DNA of 64,000 nt from contig CM059570.1 of assembly GCA_030386875.1 (NCBI GenBank), forward strand, positions 30,805,422 through 30,869,421, read 5' to 3'. The notes beneath the pieces are model-generated. The model was not told where the DNA came from, searched no databases, and saw only the letters and a list, made by a program, of their open reading frames with translations. This document shows, one piece after another, positions 37,120 to 48,350 of the stretch (position 1 is its first letter; every line of letters starts with the position of its first letter). Made by a program: the position numbers and the translations under genes. The stretch comes from Morinoia aosen. Its lineage: Eukaryota > Arthropoda > Malacostraca > Amphipoda > Talitridae.

Positions 37120-39178
37120 GCAGTAATGAACGAGACACTCAATGGTTTTACCGTCTTGCTGCAGCTGTGTTGGGGTGATGAACGAGACACTCAATGGTTT
37201 AACCCTCTTGCTGCAGCTATGATGTGGTAATGAACGAGACACTCAATGGTTTTACCCTCTTGCTGCAGCTATGATGTGGTAATGAACGAGACACTCAATG
37301 GTTTCCCCTCTTGCTGCAGCTGTGTTGGGGTGATGAACGAGACACTCAATGGTTTAACCCTCTTGCTGCAGCTATGATGTGGTAATGAACGAGACACTCA
37401 ATGGTTTTACCCTCTTGCTGCAGCTATGATGTGGTAATGAACGAGACACTCAATGGTTTTACCCTCTTGCTGCAGCTATGATGTCGTAATGAACGAGACA
37501 CTCAATGGTTTTACCCTCTTGCTGCAGCTATGATGTGGTAATGAACGAGACACTCAATGGTTTTACCCTCTTGCTGCAGCTATGATGTGGTAATGAACGA
37601 GACACTCAATGGTTTTACCCTCTTGCTGCAGCTATGATGTGGTAATGAACGAGACACTCAATGGTTTTACCCTCTTGCTGCAGCTATTATGTGGTAATGA
37701 ACGAGACACTCAATGGTTTTACCCTCTTGCTGCAGCTATGATGTGGTAATGAACGAGACACTCAATGGTTTTACCCTCTTGCTGCAGCTATGATGTCGTA
37801 ATGATGAGACACTCAATAGTTTTACCCTCTTGCTGCAGCTATGATGTCGTAATGAACGAGACACTCAATAGTTTTACCCTCTTGCTGCAGCTATGATGTC
37901 GTAATGAACGAGACACTCAATGGTTTTACCCTCTTGCTGCAGCTATGATGTGGTTATGAACGAGACACTCAATGGTTTTACCCTCTTGCTGCAGCTATGA
38001 TGTCGTAATGAACGAGACACTCAATGGTTTTACCCTCTTGCTGCAGCTATGATGCGGTTATGAACGAGACACTCAATGGTTTTACCCTCTTGCTGCAGCT
38101 ATGATGTCGTAATGAACGAGACACTCAATAGTTTTACCCTCTTGCTGCAGCTATGATGTGGTAATGAACGAGACACTCAATGGTTTTACCCTCTTGCTGC
38201 AGCTATGGTGTGGTAATGAACGAGACACTCAATGGTTTTACCCTCTTGCTGCAGCTATGGTGTGGTAATGAACGAGACACTCAATGGTTTTACCCACTTG
38301 CTGCAGCTATGATGTGGTAATGAACGAGACACTCAATGGTTTTACCCTCTTGCTGCGGCTATGGTGTGGTAATGAACGAGACACTCAATAGTTTTACCCA
38401 CTTGCTGCAGCTATGATGTGGTAATGAACGAGACACTCAATGGTTTTACCCTCTTGCTGCAGCTATGGAGTGGTAATGAACGAGACACTCAATGGTTTTA
38501 CCCTCTTGCTGCAGCTATGATGTGGTAATGAACGAGACACTCAATGGTTTTACCCTCTTGCTGCAGCTATGGTGTGGTAATGAACGAGACACTCAATGGT
38601 TTTACCCTCTTGCTGCAGCTATGATGTGGTAATGAACGAGACACTCAATGGTTTTACCCTCTTGCTGCAGCTATGATGTGGTAATGAACGAGACACTCAA
38701 TGGTTTTACCCTCTTGCTGCAGCTATGGTGTGGTAATGAACGAGACACTCAATAGTTTTACACACTTGCTGCAGCTATGATGTGGTAATGAACGAGACAC
38801 TCAATGGTTTTACCCTCTTGCTGCAGCTATGATGTGGTAATGAACGAGACACTCAATGGTTTTACTCTCTTGCTGCAGCTATGATGTGGTAATGAACGAG
38901 AAACTCAATGGTTTTACCCTCTTGCTGCAGCTATGATGTCGTAATGAACGAGACACTCAATGGTTTTACCCTCTTGCTGCAGCTATGATGTGGTAATGAA
39001 CGAGACACTCAATGGTTTTACCCTCTTGCTGCAGCTATGATGTCGTAATGAACGAGACACTCAATGGTTTTACCCTCTTGCTGCAGCTATGATGTCGTAA
39101 TGAACGAGACACTCAATGGTTTTACCCTCTTGCTGCAGCTATGATGTCGTAATGAACGAGACACTCAATGGTTTCCAC
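37120..39178. repeat. 52-bp minisatellite, about 40 copies
   Basis: Monomer contains ATGAACGAGACACTCAATGG, TTTTACCCTCTTGCTGCAGC and TATGATGTGGTA; period 52. Each unit carries a CTGCAG (PstI) site. Variants GTGGTA/GTCGTA, GGTTTT/AGTTTT and TATGATG/TATGGTG are arranged in blocks. One unit near 37800 lacks four bases (AATGATGAGAC). Confidence 0.96.
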
Positions 39179-39654
39179 TGACATTTATCTTAAACACCGC
39201 TGATTTTTTTACCGTCTTACTCCAGGTCCAGAATTTTTTTTGCCAAACCACACGTTATAGGATGTGGGTTTCTCAAATTTTAAAACGCCTGAAGAATTCA
39301 GGAAGAGGGATGTGAATGAGTAACTTTTACACTTCAATTGCTTGCGCTGGAATTTTTTTTTAGAAATTTCCAAAGGAAATTCTGAACTAACTTTAACTTG
39401 CATTCCTATCAAGTAATTTGTGCTTGAACTCCGTAAAGAAGGTTAAGTTAAATTCTTCATTCACGGTTAACTTTAGATGACGTTCCTGTAAAGCAATTCG
39501 TGCTTGAACTCTGTTAAGACGATTCAATTAAATTCTTCAATAAATTAGGACTATTCCTTCTCTGCTGTTATAAGTTAGACGATGAAGTTTTTTCATTTGA
39601 ACCGAATGCTCGAACTCTTCTTCAGCCTTTTTTCTCCTGCTGCTCAGGCAGCAT
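39179..39654. other. unassigned sequence
   Basis: A two-copy segment (TTCGTGCTTGAACTC near 39418 and 39488) is present. Nothing else supported. Confidence 0.4.
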
Positions 39655-39860
39655 CTATTTCGTTATTAGCTGCAGTTATTATGTTATCATTAACGGCAGT
39701 TATTTTGTTACCATTAGCTGCAGTTATTTTGTTATTATTACCGGCAGTTGTTCGGTTATTATTACCGGCTGTTATTTAGTTATAATTAGCTGCAGTTATT
39801 ATGTTATCGTTACGGCATTGTTTCTATTATTATTAGCTGCAGTTCTTTTGTCATTAATTG
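39655..39860. repeat. 24-bp minisatellite, about 8 copies
   Basis: Monomer near CAGTTATTTTGTTACCATTA plus GCTG; period about 24, encoding a hydrophobic LLPLAAVI repeat in one plus frame. Confidence 0.8.
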
Positions 39861-40452
39861 AGGTTGCAAAGTTGTGTTCAAAATTTCAGCAAACCAAATT
39901 TCAAAAGCTGAATCTGTTGTTTTAGCTTATATCTGTTTATATCTGCGCTTTTAAGAAAAATTCTGCAATATATCAGTGGCATCATTAATTCCATGGAAGA
40001 GACTTGAGTTTTAAGGAAGTCTACGGGACCTGATTTCTATTCTGAAATGTGACCCCACTAGTCTTCAAATACGCAATGATTTCATTTTTTATCAGGGTAA
40101 AACTTATTAAAAGCTCTCAGCCTAGTTCACTGGACCCAACCGCATCAGTACCATAGAAGTCAGGAAGTCTTAGAAGCCCTTATTTTTTTATGCAGTCAAA
40201 ATTACATGTCCTATTCTGTCAGGGTTTTAGGTCGGCTTTCCAGAGCATCCAGGCTGCACAAAATGCTCTGCTGCCTTATGAGACAAAGTTAAAGCTTTTG
40301 GCCTCACATTACATTTTCAAACAGCGCTGGATGTTACATGCATTACCGTTTTCAAGAACGTAATATTTAAAATACAAATTTCATGAAAATTGAGTTCTGG
40401 GAACCAAGTCTCACAAATAACGACCTACATCAAGCCCTCATGAAGTATCATA
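39861..40452. other. unassigned; interspersed repeat at 40105-40190
   Basis: The 40105-40190 segment (CCTAGTTCACTGGACCCAAC) is related to 35740-35860. The rest is unassigned. Confidence 0.45.
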
Positions 40453-40613
40453 GGGCATATCCATATAAGATTGAATTTAAAATTTGTCTCTAGAACATGT
40501 GAAATTTGAAGATTATAAACTCCACTGGGTTACATCTACATCAGATTGAATTTAGAAACCGTCCCCAGTAAATAATGAATTGGAAGATTATAAACTCCAC
40601 TGGGTTACATATA
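40453..40613. repeat. about 80-bp tandem duplication, 2 copies
   Basis: GATTATAAACTCCACTGGGT ends each copy, and AGATTGAATTTA starts each. Confidence 0.8.
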
Positions 40614-40727
40614 CATAAAAAAAAACATCCAAAGTCTTCGACAAAATAAGGAGTGCAGTGGGAACTTCATTGTTGCCTGGGTCAGAGGGCTCCAACGAGA
40701 GTAATGAGAACCGAGGCAGATACTCAT

Positions 40728-40968
40728 ATGGCATTCCTAGCCAGAAGTAGAATTATAGTTATAGTAATATGGCTTGCCAGAAGTAGAATTCCAGTTGTAA
40801 TATTATGCCTAGCCAGAATTATAATTTTTGTTACAGTAATACGCCTAACCAGCTAGAAGTAGAATTCCAGTTGTGATAATACGCCTTGCCAGAAGTAAAA
40901 TTAAAGTTGTAATAATATGCCAAGCCAGAAGTAGAATTCTAGGTACAGCAATACGGAAAGCGGTTATT
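40728..40968. repeat. 36-bp minisatellite, 6 copies
   Basis: Monomer CCAGAAGTAGAATTCCAGTT plus GTAATAATATGCCTAG; period 36, with one unit extended by 4 bp. Confidence 0.88.
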
Positions 40969-41915
40969 GTGGGAATGCCGCCTCACACTTCCACCATTAC
41001 TCCCCAATTAGCAGGTAAAAATGTTTTCATGTATGAAATAATAATAATCCCTTTGTTAAGTAGTATTTTACTGAGTTTTGCTCGCTAACTGCATCGCAAA
41101 TGCTTTTCAATGGCCACCTGCGTTACTAAGCTTTAGACCTGTTTGTTACCGTAATGTAGAATCCAAAAATTATAGAGGCGCAACAAGAATAGCGTCATAT
41201 TGGAAGCTATTTTCTCCTTCCGGAGGGGATGCTGAGATCGACTGAAAAACCTGCGCAAAAAGTTTTCCTACAATAATTTGAACAGAGAGCAAAAATAAAA
41301 ATATTGGGTTTCGTTATAGTGTGACGCCAACGAAAGAGGCTTTCGAAACAAACTCAAAAGTTGGTTTCCACCCCAAGCTAAACGTTCCTTTTTGCGATGA
41401 TTTTCATCATTGTCCTGCGCCAGCGAAGAAACTTTCTGAAACGAATTCGGAAGCTGTTTTTCACGCTTTGAATACCTAATTTGGACATTTACTTTGCAAC
41501 TTTAACTCCAACATAATAACGTTGAAGCCATTGAGTACAAACTTCATTTCGACAATATGCAAAAGCAGACACCAATTATTTTATTTTATTAAGCATGCAC
41601 CAATTATTTCTCTCACCTTCTGCATTTTGTGCATTTCAAACGTAAAAAAAATCTCCAATCAAAAAAAAGACAGTAATACCCTCGGCAAAAAAATACGAAG
41701 GCCATCTGATATTTCTCAGAAAGCTACTTTATAGGAACAAAAGAACTGGAGACGATTGCAGCCCCTTTAGCAGAACTTTATCGCGGAATTTTTTCAGGGC
41801 CTCATCGATTACCGCGGGAAGGCTTCTACTTCCTTCTTTTAAGCCGCTGGTCGCTGGATGCTCCACGATGTCCTTCCTGCGATTCCTTCCATTTCTCCAA
41901 ATGACCGGCGCTACT
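40969..41915. other. unassigned sequence
   Basis: A weak two-copy segment (CGCCAACGAAAGAGGCTTTC and CGCCAGCGAAGAAACTTTCT) lies at 41330-41450. No gene. Confidence 0.4.
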
Positions 41916-42130
41916 TTGCGTCATGTGCTGTTAGTTTATAAATCCTCTGCGTCATGTGCTGTTAGTTTATAAATCCTCTGCGTCATGTGCTGTTAGTTTA
42001 TAAATCCTCTGCGTCATATGGTGTTAGTTTACAAATCCTCTGCGTGATTTGCTATTAGTTTACAAATCCTCGGCGTCATATGCTGTGGTTTTACAAATCC
42101 TCTGCGTCATATGCTGTGGTTTTACAAATC
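41916..42130. repeat. 31-bp minisatellite, about 7 copies
   Basis: Monomer GCGTCATGTGCTGTTAGTTT plus ATAAATCCTCT; period 31. The left three copies are identical and the right ones diverged. Confidence 0.9.
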
Positions 42131-43020
42131 AACGCAACAAACTTACGCGGTTAAACTTCGTGTAACGTCTTTATCAAATAAAGTAAACGCAGGTTACACC
42201 GCTTCATGTTCTGTCATTTGACTAATGAACGCCTCTAACTTACACGGTTACACTTCGTCATACGTTGTTGTTAAATAAGTAAACGCTGATTTTCAACTGT
42301 CAACAGTTGTTATCAAATGAAATGAAGGGTGCTAATTTACACGGTCAGACTACGTCCACAGCTGTTATCAAATGAAATGAACGGTGCTAATTTACACGGT
42401 CAGACTACGTCCACAGTTGTCATCAAATGAAATGAACGGTGCTAATTTACACGGTCAGACTACGTCCACAGTTGTTATCAAATGAAATGAACGGTGCTAA
42501 TTTACACGGTCAGACTACGTCCACAGCTGTTATTAAATGAAATGAACGGTGCTAATTTACACGGTCAGACTACGTCCACAGTTGTTATCAAATGAAATGA
42601 ACGGTGCTAATTTACACGGTCAGACTACGTCAACAGCTGTTATAAAATGAAATGAACGGTGCTAATTTACACGGTCAGACTACGTCAACAGCTGTTATCA
42701 AATGAAATGAACGGTGCTAATTTACACGGTCAGACTACGTCAACAGCTGTTATAAAATGAAATGAACGGTGCTAATTTACACGGTCAGACTACGTCAACA
42801 GCTGTTATCAAATGAAATGAACGGTGCTAATTTACACGGTCAGACTACGTCAACAGCTGTTATCAAATGAAATGAACGGTGCTAATTTACACGGTCAGAC
42901 TACGTCAACAGCTGTTATCAAATCAATTGCACGTTTTTAATTTACAGAATTGGACTGCGTCAAGCGACTTGAAAAGTCAAAATACTCTTATTAAATGTAA
43001 CTCCAGAGCTGAAAGACAAA
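42131..43020. repeat. 55-bp minisatellite with diverged flanks
   Basis: Core 42290-42925 holds about 11.5 near-identical units containing ATGAAATGAACGGTGCTAAT, TTACACGGTCAGACTACGTC and AACAGCTGTTATCAA; period 55. Diverged monomers flank both sides (42131-42289 and 42926-43020), a classic pattern of central homogenisation. Confidence 0.93.
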
Positions 43021-43314
43021 ATACCATTATCAAATTAAACTCCTGTGATAAATAGGACAGTTTCAATCCATCAACCGCTAGAAACGATCGCTCCTTTGAT
43101 CAGTAGCGTTTAATTTCTCCTTGTGTGTTCTGTTAAATGAATTTAAACTGAGAAGGCCACTGCGCTGCTCAGGAGTCAGATATATTTACAATTTACGCCG
43201 TCTAGTTGTGCGACTGCCTGCGTCTGTTCACTTGATAGAACTTAGGCAATTAAAACTGTTTTTAATTCCGGTCTCTGCAGTTGAGACTATCCCTACTGCA
43301 TCGCTACTCCTAAA

Positions 43315-43355
<41 letters not shown>

Positions 43356-43559
43356 TGTATTTCATGTGTACGTGATACGTGAGCGTGTGTGTGTGTGTGT
43401 GAGTATGTGTGTGTATTTCATGTACGTGCAATGCATGTGTGCGTGTGAGTGTCTGACGAACAATTGACCGGTTATTCCACTGACATTCTGGATCTGAATG
43501 TTTCGTAATTGTTCTTATATTGGTTAGTTAAGATACGCCGGCCACAGCAAATGTGATCT
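43021..43559. repeat. (GT)n microsatellites at 43318-43450 in unassigned sequence
   Basis: A pure GT run of about 15 units at 43318-43348 and imperfect ones at 43385-43450, with the sequence GTATTTCATGT duplicated between them. Confidence 0.85.
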
Positions 43560-43995
43560 CAAGAGATCAAAAAGGAGAGGCCGTTTACAATAGACTGCGG
43601 AAAATGGGGAATCTATGCTCAATAGTTGTACCTACACAGGGTACTCCGAACATCAAAACAGTGCATTGGGAACGAAGCGAGCGGAAGAATTGGACTGAGA
43701 AGATAGCAAAGAAGAAATAAAACTGAAGAAGTAAAGGGAGCACGAAAGCCAGAAGTCCCGAAGGCCTATCTCTAGCAAAAAACATAACCGTTTATTTCCA
43801 AGAACGTTGCTACGTGAAACATATGAAATGGATTTACAAATTTCTCAATGTAAATGCCCTTAATTGGTGGGCAAACCATACTAGACATTAGCCATATCGA
43901 GGGTTAATCACGTTATTGAGAGATACAATATAGCTGGGTATTGCTGAGATAACCTAACAGTATCCCCGCGTGTGGGCGTCGGTCCCCATAGCAAG
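43560..43995 (+). repeat. interspersed repeat related to 21125-21590
   Basis: Segments GAAGTCCCGAAGGCCTATCT and AACAGTATCCCCGCG..CGTCGGTCCCCATAGCA correspond in order to the two halves at 21125-21247 and 21541-21580. The middle parts are unrelated by eye. Confidence 0.5.
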
Positions 43996-44289
43996 AGGTA
44001 GACAAAATAAACTGATTTATAACTATTGCCTAGTATTTGCTTCTGGAAGGGAATTCACAAATAAAATCTTAAAGATAGTGTGCCTTTATTTTCTATACTA
44101 GCCCCAATCGGTGTTAAAAATTATTGTGCCAAATTTAACGTAGAAGAATGAAGCTAAATCAACATGTAAAAACTTGTGTTATAATCAAGTTTTAAATACA
44201 GTTTACTTTTTATCAGATTGCTCTATTTTTGTGTAAGAAGGATTAAGGGATTGTCACATTTTCGTGGTTTCGGCTTACAGCGTATATTG

Positions 44290-44655
44290 ATGAATGATAT
44301 CTAAAGCTCTTTGAGTGGTCAAAAGTTCTACTACAAACAGATGATAAAAATCATCGAAATTGTGATAAGCCTTTGATTATTAGAAGCTTTTGACTTACGC
44401 TTCAGCACAGCCCGCATTGTCAGCAGCCTTTGAATGGCCAAAGATCTCTCACGACAGAGTAACGTCATCAATATCGACATAAGCCTATGAGTGTTCAAAG
44501 CCCTTGACTTAAGGAACAGCGGAACCGACAATATTAGCAGACGCTTTTAAATGCACTAAGACCCTTTGCTGACGATAAGGAAAAAGCATCAGTTTCGTCA
44601 TAAGCCCTGAACGTTCATAAGCCCTTGACTCACCGTGATACTGTAGGAGGCCTTT
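44290..44655. repeat. degenerate 65-130-bp repeats with CCTTTGAATGGCC motif
   Basis: AGCCTTTGAATGGCCAAAG, TAAGCCTATGAGTGTTCAAA and AGCCCTTGACTTA recur with regular spacing. The same motif family recurs at 46725-47215. Confidence 0.6.
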
Positions 44656-44799
44656 GAATGGCTCAACACTTTGACTGCAATTGGTTAAACTGAAGTTCAA
44701 TATTTAACGTAAATTCAAAGTCAACTGTAGTGAGCAATATTGAAACTAGAAAACAGGAACTCGGTCGTGCTTACATTTAAGCTTTAATTAAATCTATAC

Positions 44800-46445
44800 T
44801 GCTCGCCCCTTTTTTTATTTTGAACAAAAATCATTTCTTTACGAGAAACAATACGGCTTTCGCTCTGAAAAATCAACAACACAGACTATATTAAATCATT
44901 CACAATTCCTCTATTCTAATATAGATGACGGAAAGCCTGTCTTCTTTGTATTTCTTGACTTTCGAAAAGCATTCAATTGTGTGGACCATAAAATACTACT
45001 CTCGAAACTACACTGTTATGGCATTCGAGGGATTGCGCATGATTAGTTCAGATCATACCTAACAAATCGGAAGCAATACGTTGTCATTGACGACGCAAAA
45101 TCAAACCCACAGACAATAAGCCATGGAGTTCCACAAGAATCTGTTCTTGGGCCTCTCCTGTTTCTGATTTTTATCAATGATATTGTAAAATCTACATCAT
45201 TCTTCAAATTCATACTTTTTGCCGATGACAGTACGCTTTCTGCGGTCCATCCGAACCAAAATCCTGCTATGATTGTGGAGAGCATAAATAATGCACTTCA
45301 TTAGGTTTCATCGTGGCTCAAAGCTAATAAAATAAACCTTAATATTGATAAAACAAATTATATTACATTCTCATACAAGAAAGATGTATCTCTCCCATGC
45401 ATTAAAATTGGCGAAGGTGAAATCGAAGAAACCAACTCATGTAAGTTTCTGGGCATCATAATAGATAAACATCTGACCTTCAAAGAGCACATCACTCATA
45501 TAAGTTCTAAATAATCAAAATCCATCGGAATCCTAAATAAAGTTAAAAATTTTCTGCCTGAAACAGCTTTAAATGCTCTACCGAACGCTCATTTCTCCAT
45601 ACTTGCAATACGGAATAGAAGCATGGCACGGAACTGATAAAAATAAAACAAACAAAATTTTTACTCTGCAGAAAAGAGCTGTCAGAGCGGTAAAAAACCT
45701 AGAATATAATGCTCACACAAATGATTCTTTCAAAAATTTACAAATACTTAAGCTTTCGGATATCTAAAAAATCCCCATCTGTAATTTCATTTACAAAACA
45801 TTAAGAAATGATGGCGACAATAGCCTAAGACAATTATTGACTGCGCAAACTGGCCATCACGACCATTTAACCCGAAATAGAAGTAAATTCATGCTTCCTT
45901 ATTATTCAAAGGCCCGGTCTCAACACAGTATCCTCTTCGTTGGAACCAAAACTTGGAACTCTATACCTGCGGAGATCCGTAAATGTAATTCGTGCAAAGT
46001 ATTCAAAAGACATCTTGAGTCTCACATCCTATCAGAATACTAGTCGTGTAAGATTACATGGCAAATCTTGCGTCCTACATGTAACTAATGATAATGTAAT
46101 AATGTAACTTGCTTTGGGTAACATAACCGATCTTCAGTCTGCTCTTGAATCGTTTATCGAACATACTGTTAAATATAGCCGATTTGACCTATATTGTAAA
46201 ATACAGCATAAAATATCGAGTTAATTATTTCAATGATCAGTCTAATGCGAAACTAAGTTAAGTGAACTAGGTTAAACATTATTGTACACCTTAGAATAAC
46301 GTGATGATAGGATGCCCTAGAAGTCGCTGAACTTGTTCGGGCCCACAGGTAGCTATACGCAAGTTTGACCATTGTACTAGACTTAAGAAGCATTCTACCT
46401 CTGTATCACCTGTGGTAAATAAATTGTTTATATTGTTTAAATTGT
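44800..46445 (+). mobile_element. 5'-truncated CR1/L2-like LINE
   Basis: Holds the reverse-transcriptase relic (44819-46043) followed by about 400 bp of AT-rich 3' UTR that ends in AAATAAATTGTTTATATTGT and a short ATTGTTTAA repeat tail. The 5' endonuclease/ORF1 region is missing, as expected for a truncated LINE copy. Confidence 0.8.
44819..46043 (+). pseudogene. LINE reverse transcriptase, inactivated
   Basis: Recognisable RT blocks in order: YGFR at about 44852; [55 protein letters not shown] (normally GVPQGS); LFADDSTLS, with both catalytic aspartates kept; LKANKINLNIDKTNYI; CKFLGIIIDK; then a thumb/C-terminal part with LISPYLQYGIEAWHGT and TKTWNSIPAEIRKC. In-frame stops occur at 45044, 45302 and about 45511, with a one-base frame change near 45570 and another stop near 45768. 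The GPLLFLIFINDI form points to the CR1/L2-type group rather than Jockey. The copy cannot make an active enzyme. Confidence 0.9.
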
Positions 46446-46454
46446 TTAAATACT

Positions 46455-46620
46455 ATAATAAGTCGCGTCCGTCCGTCTGTCTCTCTGCCTGTTCGAAACC
46501 AGCCGAAAGCGTGTGATGAGCGTATCTGTGATGCGAGCTCGGCCTCATCAACTCTCGAGAGATTGATTTTTTATTTTTTACGGCCTTCCCTTCATTTCGC
46601 TTCTTTCTTATTTCAAGTAA
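46455..46620 (+). repeat. shortened copy of the GTATCTGTGATAC repeat
   Basis: CGTCCGTCCGTCTGTCTCTC, GATGAGCGTATCTGTGATGC, then directly CTCGGCCTCATCAACTCTCG. In the copy at 27018-27190 about 140 bp separates these parts, so this copy has a deletion or the other has an insertion. Confidence 0.65.
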
Positions 46621-46624
46621 AGAT

Positions 46625-46720
46625 GTGGACTATTTTCAATGAAAACTGAATTCGTGACTACTGGTCGGTCAGTAGCATTATGAAAATCCCCTCCGTGGCC
46701 ACTGCTGACGCACGTTTCGG
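46625..46720 (-). repeat. interspersed repeat, empty site for the hAT-like MITE
   Basis: Read on the minus strand: GGGGATTTTCATAATGCTAC then TGACCGACCAGTAGTCAC, matching the sequence around MITE copy 1 joined without the MITE and with a single copy of the target octamer. Confidence 0.8.
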
Positions 46721-46724
46721 GGAA

Positions 46725-47215
46725 AGTGTTAAGACCCTTGGATTACGACGTAAAAAGAGTCATCAACAGCGTCATGAGCTCCTGAACGGTCAAAAACCCT
46801 TGTCTCATGGCGAACTTATTAAAATATTGTCAGAGGTTTTTCAATGACCATAGCCCCTTTAGCTACGATGAACAAAAACTTCATCAATATTGTCGTGAGC
46901 CCTTGAGCGTTTGACACTTTTAATTTACGGTGCCGCGAGAATATTTTCCGAAGCCTTTGGATGATCAAAGCACCTAAAAAAGTCCACAACATCATCAGAA
47001 GCTTCTGAGGTCTCGAAACCCTTGCCTTACGGTACACGGAAAATATTTTCAGAAGCTTTGAGTGACCTAGCCCCTTGAGTTACTGTATCTAATAGTTATC
47101 AACATCTTCATAATTCTCGTAGCGCTTGAAGCCTATGACTTATGATGCACCGAAAATGTTGTCGGTGGCTTATGAGTGACCAAAGCCTCTCAACACATTG
47201 ACCACAACGTGAGCC
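46725..47215. repeat. degenerate repeats, same family as 44290-44655
   Basis: AGCCCTTGAGCGTTTGACAC, AGCCTTTGGATGATCAAAGC and TATTTTCAGAAGCTTTGAGT recur through the region. Confidence 0.6.
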
Positions 47216-47380
47216 ACCGCGGTGGCCACGGAGTCGATTTTCTAAAGGCTGCTGACCGACGAGGAGTCACAAACTTTATTTTAATTAGTAATTAACTAAA
47301 TTTCAATGAAGGCACGATTCAGATGCTTACTACAATTGAGTTTAAAGCTGAGGATTGAACTTCAGTTTAACCAATAGTGG
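47216..47380 (+). repeat. interspersed repeat copy, second empty MITE site
   Basis: GGCTGCTGACCGACGAGGAG followed by GTCACAAACTTT and AATGAAGGCACGATTCAGAT, parallel to 2340-2430. Confidence 0.65.
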
Positions 47381-47419
47381 TCTAAATGTTTGGCTAAGGG
47401 GGGTCTACTCATCGATTTT

Positions 47420-47720
47420 AAATTTTAATCCAATTTGTCTGAAATTTGGCCAGTATATGTATGCTTGAAAGTAAAACATATTTTATTCAATTACCTTTTC
47501 GGTTTAGGCCTTAGTTTTTGAAAAAAATTGAAGAATTAGTTTTTTATTTCATTTTCAGGGATATTTCAGAATAACAGAAGTCAAAGAGTTTTTATGCTGG
47601 AACAATTTCAAAGACAGTTTCCAAATTCTCGTAATATCTCAAACAAACGAGTGGTTTTAAATTTTTCATTTTATTGTTTGTTTTCTTTTGATTTGCGATT
47701 TTTTAATACTAACTTAATAA
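47420..47720 (+). repeat. first copy of a diverged direct repeat about 650 bp apart
   Basis: Shared with 48080-48350: CGGTTTAGGCCTTAGTTTTT, AGGGATATTTCAGAATAACA, AGACAGTTTCCAAATTCTCG and TTGTTTGTTTTCTTTT. The copies are old and AT-rich; class unknown. Confidence 0.65.
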
Positions 47721-48079
47721 TACCAAATTTTTTTTTCATCTGTGATAAAAAAATTGAATGCATAAATTGGAAAATCGGGATCCATTTGTTTGTTATAAAT
47801 GTTTCAAGGATTCTAAAACTGTCTTTGTTTTTTTCCTAGCATAAAAATTCAATGACTTCTATTCTTTTGAATGCTGAAAATGAGGGGTTTTGAGCATAAG
47901 CCAAAAAACAAATTTTTTTGAAGTGTAATATAACGGACAATTTTTGTACTTGAATGCTGTTTTCATGTTTTTTTGATAATCTTCATTTATAATTTTATAA
48001 TTACACTTTGAATTGTAAATTACAAGTAAAAAATAAAAAATTAATTACTCATTTCATGAGGATTGGTGAATTTTTTATT

Positions 48080-48350
48080 TGTGGTCTGATTCATCTGAAA
48101 TTTTATCATTAAATGTAGTTTTTAAAAAGACCCACATTTTCCTTTATTAATTTTTTCGATTTAGGCCTCAGTTTTTTAAAAAATTGATATATTACTTTGT
48201 TAGTTCAATAATAGGGATATTTCAAAAGAATATAAGTCATTGAGTTTTAATACTATAACAAATCAAAAGACAGTTTTGAAATCCTTGTAACATTACAAAA
48301 AAACTGATAGCTTCAGAATTTTTATTTTCCGTTTTGTTTTCTTTTATGTG
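48080..48350 (+). repeat. second copy of the diverged direct repeat
   Basis: CGATTTAGGCCTCAGTTTTT, AGGGATATTTCAAAAGAATA and AGACAGTTTTGAAATCCTTG align in order with 47420-47720. Confidence 0.65.

Noticed and set aside
37120-39178. CRISPR array
   Set aside because: Units are contiguous near-identical repeats without unique spacers, and the context is eukaryotic. The same applies to the 40-, 44-, 48-, 52-, 55- and 58-bp arrays.
47420-48350. LTR pair of a retrotransposon
   Set aside because: The direct repeat is real but highly diverged, with no TG/CA termini, target duplication or gag-pol relic between the copies.
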